Positions 9,256-21,190 of a DNA stretch of 64,000 bases are shown here, in pieces. Within the stretch, counting starts at the first letter, position 1. The number at the start of each line of letters is the position of its first letter. Origin of the DNA: Maricaulis sp. (GTDB lineage: Bacteria; Pseudomonadota; Alphaproteobacteria; Caulobacterales; Maricaulaceae); the NCBI RefSeq assembly GCF_017643475.1, contig NZ_JAEPNI010000002.1:620001-684000 (forward strand). The letters run 5' to 3'. The notes beneath the pieces were generated by a model. That model searched no databases, was not told the DNA's origin, and saw nothing but the letters and a program-made list of their open reading frames with translations. The position numbers were made by a program, and so were the translations under genes.

Positions 9256-9325
9256 CGCGAATCTCCTGCGATATCAAATCAGCCACTTGGCCCGGTGATA
9301 CCCGGACACGGCGAAAGGTTCAATG

Positions 9326-9892
9326 CTAAGGCGCGGCGTCGCTGGAAGCGGAAGCAGCACCATCGGTTTCAAAGAAGGTGTAAGAGAGGGTGAAGGCGCT
9401 CACATCGTCCATGCGGCGCTCGTCATCGATCAGCGGATCGACAAAGAACAATACCGGCATATCCATGCTCTCGCCCGGCTCCAGCGTCTGCTCGGTGAAA
9501 CAGAAACACTGGATCTTGGAAAAATACAGCGCGGCCTTGTAGGGCGAAACATTATAGGAAGCGATACCGGTGACCGGCTGGTCCGACGTATTCGTCGCGC
9601 GGTAATAGGCCAGCCCGCTCTCGCCCACACGCACGGTCAGCGAACGCTGCAGCGGCTCGAACGTCCACGGCATGTCACGCTCGGTATTGGCGTCGAAATA
9701 GACCGTGACTTCACGCTCGAGGATTTCGCCGGCCTCGCCCACGGCCACCTGCGTCGTGCCGCCATAACCCGTCACGCGGCAGAACAGGTCATACAGCGGC
9801 ACCGCTGCAAAGGCAGCGCCCACCATGGTCAGGGCGCCAAAGGCAGCCATCACGGCAACACGGGTGTTCTTGTCTTGCGGAAGGCGGATCAT
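9326..9892 (-). CDS. ctaG: Cytochrome c oxidase assembly protein CtaG/Cox11
   Basis: 188 residues. One N-terminal TM helix (about 12-32) anchors a periplasmic immunoglobulin-like copper-binding domain. The CuB-delivery motif is present as IQCFCFTEQ near residue 130, and VPLYDLFCRVTGYGG after the helix is the family block. Cox11 delivers copper to the CuB site of subunit I. Its start codon overlaps the stop of the upstream unknown membrane gene by four bases (ATGA), implying the unknown protein is made together with it. Confidence 0.95.
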   Translation of the reverse strand: MIRLPQDKNTRVAVMAAFGALTMVGAAFAAVPLYDLFCRVTGYGGTTQVAVGEAGEILEREVTVYFDANTERDMPWTFEPLQRSLTVRVGESGLAYYRATNTSDQPVTGIASYNVSPYKAALYFSKIQCFCFTEQTLEPGESMDMPVLFFVDPLIDDERRMDDVSAFTLSYTFFETDGAASASSDAAP

Positions 9893-10962
9893 AAGCTCAG
9901 CACGAAATAAACGAGAAAATTCTCGCCCATAAACAGGAGTCCGGCCAACAATACAAGAGCGGCATAGCGGCGCAGCCTGCGTGCTGTTGCCGCATCATAG
10001 GTCTGAACCGTTCCGCCCATCATTTTCCTGACCATCGCTTCGAGTAATACCACTCCAAATAGGGCGATGGCGATCATCTGGAAGAGCGCGACGTGCTCGT
10101 TCATCGCCTGCAAGGCGGAATAATCCAGGTCCAACTGACTGGTCGGCTGGGCCCGCAAGTCGTCGCCCTGCATGTAACGCCAGATCGAGGTTACATCCCT
10201 ACCCATCCCAAAGAAGGCCAGCGTCAGCGGTCCGACGAGTGCAGCGCCCAGATGCAGGGTCACCAGCACGCGATTGAAACGAACCCGCCACATCCGATCA
10301 AACCAGAAATACCAGCTGACCATGACTGCGGTGCCCAGCACGGCATGAGATTCGCCCCCGTGTACGACCGAGAAGCCCTGCTCGCTCAGCAGTATAGCAG
10401 TCAGATTTTTTACAGCCTGAATCAGGCCCGGCAGGACCAGAATTGCGATGAAACAGATTTCCCACCAGGCAGCGAGACTGGGGCGCACCGCCTTCATACG
10501 CGACAGAACGCGGAACTTAAGGACCGTCGGCCAGCAGACCGCGAACAACGCCAACAGATCACAAAGAAGGTAGGCATGGCCGGAGAAGCCGGTCCCGCTA
10601 TAGAGAGCAACATCTCCCAGCCAACGAGTAAGTATGACGAGCAAAATCGCCGCTGCGCTCACTACCAGGCCTCGGCGTATGGTCGGCCCGGCCTCTGTCA
10701 GCCAGAAAGACGCAATACCCTGCAAAAACAGGATCAGAAGCGGCTCAAAAGCCTGATGATCGACCAGTCGTCGCAATCCTGCGAAAAGCGCGACGACGTC
10801 AACGCTGATTGAACGCGACTGAGCCAGCAGGGTCAGGCCATACCAAAGCTGCGCGCCGGCCCAATTGAGCCCCACCAGCAAGCACAGGCCGATCACCCAA
10901 TACTTGCGATCCAGCGGTTCAAACCGGTCGGCAATCTGATTGTTGATGTCTTGAATGCTCAC
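9889..10962 (-). CDS. Unknown polytopic membrane protein inside the cox operon, faintly oxidase-subunit-I-like
   Basis: 357 residues with about nine predicted TM helices; I do not recognise a named family. It lies between the small CoxF-like gene (39 bases upstream) and ctaG (four-base overlap), where most cox operons have nothing. Two stretches resemble the C-terminal half of the neighbouring subunit I: SWYFWFDRMWRVRFN matches [15 protein letters not shown], each following a His-containing segment (ESHAVLG against HFHYVLSLG), and ALFGVVLLEAMV resembles [12 protein letters not shown] near the end. The helix-X HxH heme-ligand pair is not preserved. It could be a degenerate heme-copper-oxidase relative or an unrelated assembly factor. 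Start chosen at 10962, with AAGGTG just upstream. Confidence 0.6.
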   Translation of the reverse strand: MSIQDINNQIADRFEPLDRKYWVIGLCLLVGLNWAGAQLWYGLTLLAQSRSISVDVVALFAGLRRLVDHQAFEPLLILFLQGIASFWLTEAGPTIRRGLVVSAAAILLVILTRWLGDVALYSGTGFSGHAYLLCDLLALFAVCWPTVLKFRVLSRMKAVRPSLAAWWEICFIAILVLPGLIQAVKNLTAILLSEQGFSVVHGGESHAVLGTAVMVSWYFWFDRMWRVRFNRVLVTLHLGAALVGPLTLAFFGMGRDVTSIWRYMQGDDLRAQPTSQLDLDYSALQAMNEHVALFQMIAIALFGVVLLEAMVRKMMGGTVQTYDAATARRLRRYAALVLLAGLLFMGENFLVYFVLSL

Positions 10963-11001
10963 CTTGCCCCCGCGCCGACGGGGAACTCACAACGTCCAGC
11001 G

Positions 11002-11274
11002 TCAGCTGGCTACGTTTTGGCTCAACCGGGTGACGGTGACAAGGAAAACCACAACCATGAAGCCAATCAGGCTCCAGGCGATGGCGATATTGCGCTTCTT
11101 GCGCGCGGCGAGTTGTTCCTCGGTCAGGCTGACACTCTCGCCGGAAGGCTGGCCTTCGCGGTGATGGAACCCGAAATTCTCGCTGGCTGGCGCACCGGAA
11201 CTGTCGAGACGCTCCGGGGCAGTCTCGTCATTCGCGTTGTCACCAGTCGTGTCGGAACCGTTTTCGGGGGCCAT
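11002..11274 (-). CDS. Small single-TM protein of the cox operon, CoxF-like
   Basis: 90 residues from the ATG at 11274, which overlaps the ctaB stop (TAATG) and is therefore translationally coupled; the longer frame from 11301 is less likely. The first 55 residues are acidic and polar, then EEQLAARKKRNIAIAWSLI leads into one TM helix (about 65-85). Alphaproteobacterial cox operons often carry a short protein with a basic stretch plus one helix at this position between ctaB and ctaG, sometimes called CoxF. This one has a longer hydrophilic N-terminus than I would expect. Function unproven. Confidence 0.7.
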   Translation of the reverse strand: MAPENGSDTTGDNANDETAPERLDSSGAPASENFGFHHREGQPSGESVSLTEEQLAARKKRNIAIAWSLIGFMVVVFLVTVTRLSQNVAS

Positions 11275-12266
11275 TACAAGTTTACTCCGGGAACTGCCCA
11301 ATAAGCATCAAATGCGTGCTCAACAATCAATGCGGCAAAAAGGACCGTCAGATAGCCGATCGAGAAAGCGAACAGGTCGCGGGCGGCCTTGTCGCCGGCG
11401 CGAACGGCATAGAGCGCGCCGTCTTCAGCGGAACCGGCCTCGCCGGCCCGGGAATTATAGATACGCCAGGCCAGAAGCAGGAAAAGCGCGCCACCGCCAA
11501 GCGATGTCGCTGCATAGACCAGCCCGCCCAGGCCCGTCAGCACCGGCGCTCCGGCAAAAACGACCAGAACAATCGAATAGAGCAGGATCTGCAGGCGGGT
11601 GGACTTGGCGCCCTTGGCGACCGGCATCATCGGTACATTGGCCTCGGCATAGTCGCCGGACTTGTACAGGGCCAGGGCCCAGGAATGCGGCGGCGTCCAC
11701 AGGAAGATGATCATGAACAGGATCACCGCATCCAGCGAGATCTCACCGGTCGCAATCACCCAGCCGATCATCGGCGGGAAGGCACCGGCCGCACCACCAA
11801 TGACGATATTCTGCGGCGTCGAGCGCTTGAGGATCATCGTGTAGATGACGGCGTAGAAGAAGATCGAGAAGGCCAGCAGGCCGGCCGCCAGATAATTGGC
11901 CGCCAGGGCCATCATCAGCACAGACAGGATGGAAGCCACCAGGCCCATGCCATAGGCATTGGAGATGGACACCGCACCGCGCGGCACCGGGCGCTTCTGC
12001 GTGCGCTTCATGGTGGCATCGATATCGGCGTCATAAGCCATGTTGAGCGCGCCAGCCGCGCCCGCCCCGATGGCCAGGGACACAATCGAGATCAGCGCCA
12101 GGAAAGGATCGACATCCGTCGGCGCTGCGATGAGACCCGCAAAGGCTGTGAAGACGACAAGCGTCATCACCCTGGGTTTCATCAGGTCAAAATAGTCGCG
12201 GGGCGAGGCTGTTGAAACAGCCTCGCCCTCTGCGCGATGAACGCTTGAGTTCGTCGAGTGGTCCAA
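11274..12266 (-). CDS. ctaB: Protoheme IX farnesyltransferase (heme o synthase)
   Basis: 330 residues, a UbiA-superfamily prenyltransferase with about eight or nine TM helices. The first Asp-rich site is seen in NMAYDADIDATMKRTQKRP, with DIDATMKRT the diagnostic CtaB block; the second region is WTPPHSWALALYKSGDYA. PRDYFDLMKPRVM is the N-terminal signature. It farnesylates heme b to heme o, the precursor of heme a for this oxidase. It follows ctaD by seven bases. Confidence 0.96.
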   Translation of the reverse strand: MDHSTNSSVHRAEGEAVSTASPRDYFDLMKPRVMTLVVFTAFAGLIAAPTDVDPFLALISIVSLAIGAGAAGALNMAYDADIDATMKRTQKRPVPRGAVSISNAYGMGLVASILSVLMMALAANYLAAGLLAFSIFFYAVIYTMILKRSTPQNIVIGGAAGAFPPMIGWVIATGEISLDAVILFMIIFLWTPPHSWALALYKSGDYAEANVPMMPVAKGAKSTRLQILLYSIVLVVFAGAPVLTGLGGLVYAATSLGGGALFLLLAWRIYNSRAGEAGSAEDGALYAVRAGDKAARDLFAFSIGYLTVLFAALIVEHAFDAYWAVPGVNL

Positions 12267-12273
12267 GATCTAC

Positions 12274-14795
<2,522 letters not shown>

Positions 14796-15197
14796 GGCTT
14801 CCCCATACAAGTCAGGCGTGAAGGCAGGGTAGCCCCTGCCGATGGCGGCGGAATATAGTGCCGGTCGCAAGCGCTGTCAGGCCATCAACGGCATTTTTTG
14901 ATGATCATTAGCACCCGCAGCCCGCTGACGCTATGAAATCCATCAAAATCAACACCTTGACCATGCAGAATCGAAACCACGACTGCACATCAATCCGTCG
15001 TAAGTCAGAACTGACACTCTTTATACCGTCAGCCAGAGCTATGTGCTGTGCCAAATCGTCTCACTTTCTGCGTCTTGCGAGAGGCTCGCAGTTTCCGATT
15101 CGAGTTCCGGCTCGGCCCGCTGATGTGGCTGATCTGTTTGCACTCCCGGCGCACTCCATTATGTCTGGTACATCCGATTTGCGAAGCGAGCCCCGCC
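14796..15197. other. Intergenic region between ctaC and tldD
   Basis: About 400 bases without a convincing gene. The half nearest ctaC holds the cox promoter (14852-14880). The rest is AT-richer than its surroundings around 14890-15030; I see no clear promoter for tldD and no conserved RNA fold. An open frame runs into tldD from 15048, but it lacks coding character before 15198. Confidence 0.5.
14852..14880 (-). promoter_or_regulatory. Sigma-70-like promoter of the cytochrome oxidase operon
   Basis: On the minus strand CTGACA, a 17-base spacer and TATATT: five of six matches to each consensus hexamer at ideal spacing. It would start transcription near 14845, about 50 bases before the ctaC ATG. 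No other candidate as good is seen upstream of the operon. Confidence 0.55.
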
Positions 15198-16610
15198 ATG
15201 TCCAACGATCCGATCGAACAATTCGACTTTACCGCGGACGATGTCCTGCCTGTTCTAGAGAACACGATGGCCGGGGCAGATGATGGCGAGCTCTTCCTGG
15301 AGACAGCCACCTCGGAGGCACTCGTCTTTGACGACGGGCGGCTGAAATCCTCCAGCTTCGATTCCAGTCGCGGCTTCGGACTGCGCTGCGTCCAGGGAGA
15401 GGCCTTCGGCTTTGCGCACTCTTCTGACTCCACGCTGGATGCTGTAAAACGCGCCGCCGAGACCGCTGCAGCCGTCAAGCGCGGTGCTGCTGGTTCGCTC
15501 GCTGCCCCGCCTGTGGGAACGAACACCAGGCTCTATGACGCCGTCGACCCGGTCTCATCGCCCACCTTCGAGGTAAAATCGGCCCTGCTGCAGGAAATCG
15601 ATGCCTATTGCCGGGCCAAGGATGGCAGTGTGGTGCAGGTCAGCGCCTCGATCGCCGGCTCGCGCCAGGCGATCTCCGTCATTCGCGCGGATGGTGACAT
15701 CAAGTCCGACATTCGCCCGCTGGTCCGCCTCAATGTCTCGGTGACCGTGGAACGTGATGGTCGCCGCGAGAGCGGTTCGGCCGGCGCCGGCGGCCGCGCC
15801 ATGTTTGACGAATGGATCAAGCCGGACAGCTGGAAGGCCCTCGCCGACGAAGCCATGCGCATCGCCCGGGTCAACCTGGACGCCGTCGACGCGCCCGCCG
15901 GTGTCATGGACGTGGTTCTGGGCGCAGGCTGGCCTGCCGTCCTGCTGCACGAGGCTGTCGGTCACGGTCTGGAAGGCGATTTCAACCGCAAGGGTTCTTC
16001 CGCCTTTGCTGGCCGCATGGGCGAGCGGGTCGCCGCTGCAGGCGTCACCGTTATCGATGACGGCACCATGGCGGAACGCCGCGGCTCGCTGACGATTGAT
16101 GATGAAGGCACGCCAACCGAACGCACGGTGCTGATCGAGGATGGCATCCTGACAGGCTATATGCAGGACCGCATGAATGCCCACCTTATGGGCCAGAAGC
16201 CCACCGGCAATGGTCGCCGCCAGTCTTATGCCCACCCGCCCCTGCCGCGCATGACCAATACCTACATGCTGGCCGGCCAGCACAAGCGTGACGAAATGGT
16301 CGAAAGCCTGAAGGACGGCATCTATGCCGTGAATTTCGGTGGCGGCCAGGTCGACATCACCTCCGGCAAGTTCGTCTTCCAGTGTACCGAGGCCTATCGC
16401 GTCATCGACGGCAAGATCGACACCCCGGTCAAGGGCGCAACCCTGATCGGCGACGGCCCCACCGCACTCACCCAGATCACCATGATCGGCGATGATTTCG
16501 AAATGGATCCGGGCGTCGGCGTCTGCGGCAAGGCAGGACAAGGTGTCCCGGTCGGTGTCGGCCAACCCTCGTTGAAAATCGCCGGCCTTACGGTTGGTGG
16601 TGCCGGCTAA
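15198..16610 (+). CDS. tldD: Metalloprotease TldD
   Basis: 470 residues from the ATG at 15198 (MSNDPIEQFDFTADD); the frame is open further upstream, but family members begin here. The zinc site is LLHEAVGHGLEGDF (HExxxH plus a downstream acidic ligand), the hallmark of TldD as opposed to the inactive partner TldE/PmbA. The C-terminal block (ITMIGDDFEMDPGVGVCGK, GQGVPVGVGQPSLKI) is complete. TldD/TldE process small modified peptides and antitoxins. No pmbA lies in the window. The promoter is not obvious. Confidence 0.95.
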   Translation: MSNDPIEQFDFTADDVLPVLENTMAGADDGELFLETATSEALVFDDGRLKSSSFDSSRGFGLRCVQGEAFGFAHSSDSTLDAVKRAAETAAAVKRGAAGSLAAPPVGTNTRLYDAVDPVSSPTFEVKSALLQEIDAYCRAKDGSVVQVSASIAGSRQAISVIRADGDIKSDIRPLVRLNVSVTVERDGRRESGSAGAGGRAMFDEWIKPDSWKALADEAMRIARVNLDAVDAPAGVMDVVLGAGWPAVLLHEAVGHGLEGDFNRKGSSAFAGRMGERVAAAGVTVIDDGTMAERRGSLTIDDEGTPTERTVLIEDGILTGYMQDRMNAHLMGQKPTGNGRRQSYAHPPLPRMTNTYMLAGQHKRDEMVESLKDGIYAVNFGGGQVDITSGKFVFQCTEAYRVIDGKIDTPVKGATLIGDGPTALTQITMIGDDFEMDPGVGVCGKAGQGVPVGVGQPSLKIAGLTVGGAG

Positions 16611-16734
16611 GCACCATTCATCGCGTGAAAACCACGGCTCGTCCGAGGAAGTCCCTTCTGACCCTTTGCTCCCACTCCCCGCCTCTCTAGGCCGGGGACA
16701 GGAGTAACCCGGGTTCAGGAGAATTGGACTCTGC

Positions 16735-18774
16735 ATGCGTAATCTCATCTTGCAGGCGACCAGTGCCGTCGCTCTCGCCCTCGCCCTGACAACAGCCAGC
16801 GAGGGCCGTCAGGACGCACCCTCCAACACCGACGCCGTGGTCCGCTATGAGACCGGCTTTTTCGATCGTTTTAATCCGGTCACAGCGCTGGACATGATCC
16901 AGCAACTGCCCGGCTTTGCGCTGTCTTCGGGCGATGATGACCGCCGCGGCCTGGGTGACAGTTTCGGCAATCTGCTGATCAATGGCGAACGCCCGTCCAA
17001 CAAGTCGCTGACGCTGGAAACGGTGCTGGGGCGGATCCCGGCAGACTCGGTTGCTCGCATCGAGCTCATCCAGGAAGCCCTGCCCCAGTTCGATATGCGC
17101 GGACACGCCCGTCTGGCGAATGTGGTCGTGGAAGACAATGGAAGCTCCGGCGCCTGGTCTTTCACACTCGAAAGGTCCGACTCCAACCGGATCGGTCCGC
17201 GCGGCAACATCTCCTGGAGCACCCGGCTCGGCTCGGCAGAAATCACCATGAGCCTGAATGGCGAACTGTATGGCAATCGCGGCCGGATCGATCAGCAGGT
17301 CTATTCCAATGGCGGCAGTGAGCTGACGGAAACGCGCCGCATCAATGAACAATATGTCTGGGCGCCGCTGCGCTCCTCCTTTTCGATGAACACGCCGCTG
17401 GGCTCTGACACCAGCCTGCGCCTCGATGCCTTTGCGGAGGCCTGGGTCTGGCATCTGGATCGCTGGCGCCAGGACTTCGACCCGGCAGACCCGGGCTCGG
17501 AGCCGATCGCGCTGGAACGCGGTTTCAACGACCGCTGGTCCAGCAACACGACGCTGCTGGTGCGCCGCGACCGGGAGCGCCAGGGTCCACATCATTTCAA
17601 TCAATGGCAGGCCGGTGTCGGCTTTGTCGGCGCATCGGTGATCGAGGGCGATTACGACATCGAGGAAACGGCACTGCGTCAGACTGTCTCCTGGAATCCG
17701 AATGAACGTCACAGCCTGGAATTTGGCGCCGAGACGGCCCTGAATTCGCGCGATAGCGATCTGCGCCTCTTCACCGATGACGGCAACACCGTCACCGAGG
17801 TCGACCTTCCCGTCTAGGCAACACGCGTCGAGGAAGATCGCCAGGAAATCTTCACCACCCACACCTGGACACTGTCTGACACACTGCAGCTGGAATCCGG
17901 GCTGCGCGTCGAGTTTTCCGAGATCACCCAGAGCGGCGATGCGGAGCAGAGCCGCTCGTTTGAATATCTCAAGCCCGGAGCCATTCTGACCTGGCGCCAG
18001 GATACCCGCACGCGTTGGCGCTTTTCGGTCCTGCGAGACGTCGCCCAGCTGCAGTTCGGGAAATTCGCCAGTTCCGTCGACCTCAATGATGATACCAGCG
18101 TGGTGGGCAATCCGGACAATGTGCCCCAGCGCTACTGGATCGCCGAAGCGGAATGGGAAAGACGGTTCGGAGATGACGCCTCGATCTCGCTCACGGCCCG
18201 CTACAGCGATGTCCAGGATCTTGATGGCTGGCTGGCTGGCGGCTGAGCGCAATGGATCTGTCTTCGACACACCAGGCAATATCGGTGATGCCAGCCGGCT
18301 CGACCTGCTGCTCTCCGCGACAACGCCACTGGATGCCATGGGCCTCAGCAATGCCGTGCTCGATATCGATCTGAGCTGGAATGATACCGAAGTCACCGAT
18401 CCACTGACCGGCGAAACCCGCCGCTGGAGCGGACCACGGGAGTGGGGTGGACAAATGGACTTCCGTCAGGATTTGCCGGTCAGGCAAGTGGCCTGGGGTT
18501 GGGATTTCAGCGCCTATGCGGACAGCGAAGCCTTCCGGGCCCGCGAATATCGCGCCGTTGATTCCGGCGAGCGTAGCCTGAACGCCTTCGTGGAAACGAC
18601 ACGTCTTGCCGGCGTAACCTCGCGTCTGGGCGTGCGGCATATGTTCGGCAATATCCACAATCGAGAGCGTGTATTTTTCACGGGATCGCGCGCGATGGCA
18701 TAATCAATGCCGTAGAACATGAACAGCGCAAATCTTTCGGTGTGTTCTACATCACGTTCTCCGGAGCATTCTAA
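16735..18774 (+). pseudogene. TonB-dependent receptor pseudogene with three lesions
   Basis: A plug-plus-barrel receptor closely related to the intact gene at 18935. Shared landmarks include TALDM(I/V)Q, SFGNLLINGxRPSNKSL and RIELIQEALPQ. Comparison exposes three defects: an in-frame TAG at 17815-17817 where the paralog reads on after DLPV; an extra GGCT unit in a short tandem tract at 18226-18240, which shifts frame and meets TGA at 18244; and a one-base loss near 18694, after which the conserved end (GIINAVEHEQ ... FYITFSGAF) is in another frame and stops at 18774. The first 360 codons retain a signal peptide. Removing one GGCT unit restores DGWLAAERNGSVF against DGWVPIESNGTVF in the paralog. 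Recent decay after duplication is the simplest reading; three base-calling errors are less likely. Confidence 0.85.
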
Positions 18775-18934
18775 GCGGCTGAATTACATCAGATAGCCGT
18801 CCGCTAGCGAGGGGCGCACAAGCCCCTCCTCACGCCCCGGTGATGGACCTTACAGATTATTACATGGTTCCGGCCAACCACCTCGACTATCCCGAAACGC
18901 GGGGAAGTTGGGCAGGCACAAACCCGGGGAACAC

Positions 18935-21040
18935 ATGCGAGGGAAATATCTGCGCGCGACAGCACTGGTCGCGCTGCTTTCGGCTTTCCAGCCGATGGCT
19001 TGGGCACAACAGGAAGTCATAGCAACAGAAGCCGCCACGGTCGTCGAGGTCCAGGCTGGCGTGTTGAGCTATGCACCATCATTTTTCACAGCCTTTTCAC
19101 CGTCGACCGCCCTGGACATGGTCCAGCGTGTACCCGGCTTCTCGCTCTCCGGGGGGGATGAGCAGCGCCGCGGTCTGGCCGACAGTTTTGGCAATCTGCT
19201 GATCAACGGCGCACGGCCTTCGAACAAGTCTCTGTCCCTGCAGACCGTCCTGCAGCGGATCAATGCCGGCGATGTCGAACGCATCGAACTGATCCAGGAA
19301 GCCCTGCCGCAATACGACATGCGTGGCAACCCGCGGCTGGTCAATGTGATCCTGCGCGAAGGCGCCGGCAATTCCGGTTCCTGGGCCGCAGTTGCCCGCC
19401 TGTCTGAATCGCACCGGATCGGGCCGGGTGGCGAGATTTCCTACAAGACCCAGGTCGGATCGGCAGAGATGACATTCGGCTTCGAGGGCGGCTGGCAAGG
19501 CAATCTCTTCCGTCGCCGTGAATCCCTCTATGACAATGGTGGACAGGACCTGGCCGAGCTACGCTGGGACAATGACCAGCGGCACTTCCAGGAATTCATC
19601 CCGACCTTCTCGCTGAACTGGCGCATCAATGACACGTCTTCCTTGCGGACGGACCTGCGTTACCAGACCTGGGAGTGGCGCCGGAACCACCGCTCCAACG
19701 TTGTCGACGGCACGGGTGCGGATCTGCGTTTCGAGGAAAGCTCGGCGGATGATGAGAACACCAACTGGTCTCTGTCATCGACCTATTCCCGGGACTTCTC
19801 TGACAATTTCTCGTCCGAGACGATCGCGTTGGTGACCCGCGAGGAATGGACCAACAATCCGGAATTCTTCAGCATCTACCTGCCGACCACCGGTTTTGAC
19901 CGCGCCTCGATCTATGAGGGTGAAGGCGAGTACAAGGAAACGGCTATTCGCCAGACGTTCTCGTACAACCCCAATGATCGACATGCCGTCGAATTCGGTG
20001 GCGAGACGGCGGTTAACTCCCGCGATACCGACTTCACCATTTCAGTTGATGACGGCACGACCGTGACCATGCTGGACCTGCCGGTCTCTGACACGATGGT
20101 CGAGGAAACCCGTTCCGAGCTTTTCGCCAACCACACCTGGACGGTCACCGATCGCATCAGCCTGGAAAGCGGCCTGCGTTACGAATTCTCCGAGATCGAG
20201 CAGACCGGTGATGCCGAGCAATCGCGCTCCTTCACCTACGCCAAGCCGTCCTTTACGCTGAATTATCGCCAGGACGATCAGAACCGCTACCGCGTCACCC
20301 TGCGCCGCGATGTGGCCCAGCTGAATTTCGGCCGTTTCGCCAGCCAGGTGGACCTGACCGACAACAACTCCACGCTCGGCAATCCGGATTACGTGCCCCA
20401 GCGCACGTGGACGCTTGAGGGCGAATGGGAACGCCGGTTTGGTGACGGATCCTTCTCTCTGGTGATCGGCTATGACTCGATCCAGGATCTCGATGGCTGG
20501 GTGCCGATCGAATCCAACGGCACTGTCTTCGACGCACCCGGCAATATCGGAGACGGCTCAAACTTCCGGGTGACGACGAACATCACATCACCACTGGACA
20601 ATCTGGGTCTCTCGAATGCCGTCCTCGACGTGTTCCTGGAATACTATGACACCAATGTCGAAGACCCTCTGACAATGGTCGACCGCCACTGGTCAGGCTA
20701 TCGCATGTGGGAGCTACGCCTCGATTACCGCCAGACATTCCCGGAGCGTCAGTTCGCCTGGGGTTGGGATTATTTCTGGCTGTCGGATGGCGAGATTTTC
20801 CGCGCCCAGGAATACCGTGTCCAGGGCTTCACCGATGGTGATCTCGACCTCTACGTCGAAACCACACGCTGGCTTGGCCTGACCCTGCGAGCCGGTGTCG
20901 ATGGCGTCATCAATAATGGCGATGACCGCGAGCGCGTCTTCTACGACGGCTCCCGGGCTGACGGCATTATCGACCGTATCGAGTACCAGAATGAATCCAT
21001 GGGCAAGACGTTCTACATCCGCGCACGCGGCACATTCTGA
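18935..21040 (+). CDS. TonB-dependent outer membrane receptor
   Basis: 701 residues from the ATG at 18935, preceded by GGGGAACAC; it opens with a signal peptide (MRGKYLRATALVALLSAFQP, cut after AWA). VVEVQA shortly after is a weak TonB-box candidate. The plug domain (about 50-150) carries ALDMVQRVPGFSLSGGDEQR and DSFGNLLINGARPSNKSLS; the remainder is a beta-barrel ending in aromatic F (YIRARGTF), the outer-membrane insertion signature. Substrate not predictable by motif; the two secreted aspartic proteases downstream and the POT transporter suggest peptides. It is the intact copy of the pseudogene just upstream and ends in its own terminator. Confidence 0.88.
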   Translation: MRGKYLRATALVALLSAFQPMAWAQQEVIATEAATVVEVQAGVLSYAPSFFTAFSPSTALDMVQRVPGFSLSGGDEQRRGLADSFGNLLINGARPSNKSLSLQTVLQRINAGDVERIELIQEALPQYDMRGNPRLVNVILREGAGNSGSWAAVARLSESHRIGPGGEISYKTQVGSAEMTFGFEGGWQGNLFRRRESLYDNGGQDLAELRWDNDQRHFQEFIPTFSLNWRINDTSSLRTDLRYQTWEWRRNHRSNVVDGTGADLRFEESSADDENTNWSLSSTYSRDFSDNFSSETIALVTREEWTNNPEFFSIYLPTTGFDRASIYEGEGEYKETAIRQTFSYNPNDRHAVEFGGETAVNSRDTDFTISVDDGTTVTMLDLPVSDTMVEETRSELFANHTWTVTDRISLESGLRYEFSEIEQTGDAEQSRSFTYAKPSFTLNYRQDDQNRYRVTLRRDVAQLNFGRFASQVDLTDNNSTLGNPDYVPQRTWTLEGEWERRFGDGSFSLVIGYDSIQDLDGWVPIESNGTVFDAPGNIGDGSNFRVTTNITSPLDNLGLSNAVLDVFLEYYDTNVEDPLTMVDRHWSGYRMWELRLDYRQTFPERQFAWGWDYFWLSDGEIFRAQEYRVQGFTDGDLDLYVETTRWLGLTLRAGVDGVINNGDDRERVFYDGSRADGIIDRIEYQNESMGKTFYIRARGTF

Positions 21041-21058
21041 CCGAAATGCTTCATCACA

Positions 21059-21082
21059 GGGACGGGGAAACCCGTCCCTTTT
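21059..21082 (+). terminator. Rho-independent terminator after the TonB receptor
   Basis: Perfect stem GGGACGGG / CCCGTCCC with a GAAA loop, followed by TTTT. It isolates the receptor from the aspartic protease genes, which therefore need their own promoter in 21083-21190. Confidence 0.85.
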
Positions 21083-21190
21083 CACGCCGATGTGTTCAGG
21101 CCTGTCTTGAAGCGGGACAAATCCTTTCAGAGAATAGGGAAATAAGGAACACGCGGCGTTGAAGCTGGCACCGGCAAGAGGAGAGTTTCA

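Noticed and set aside
18809-18826. Hairpin AGGGGC / GCCCCT after the receptor pseudogene as a terminator
   Set aside because: Stem is short and lacks a T-run; kept out of the features.
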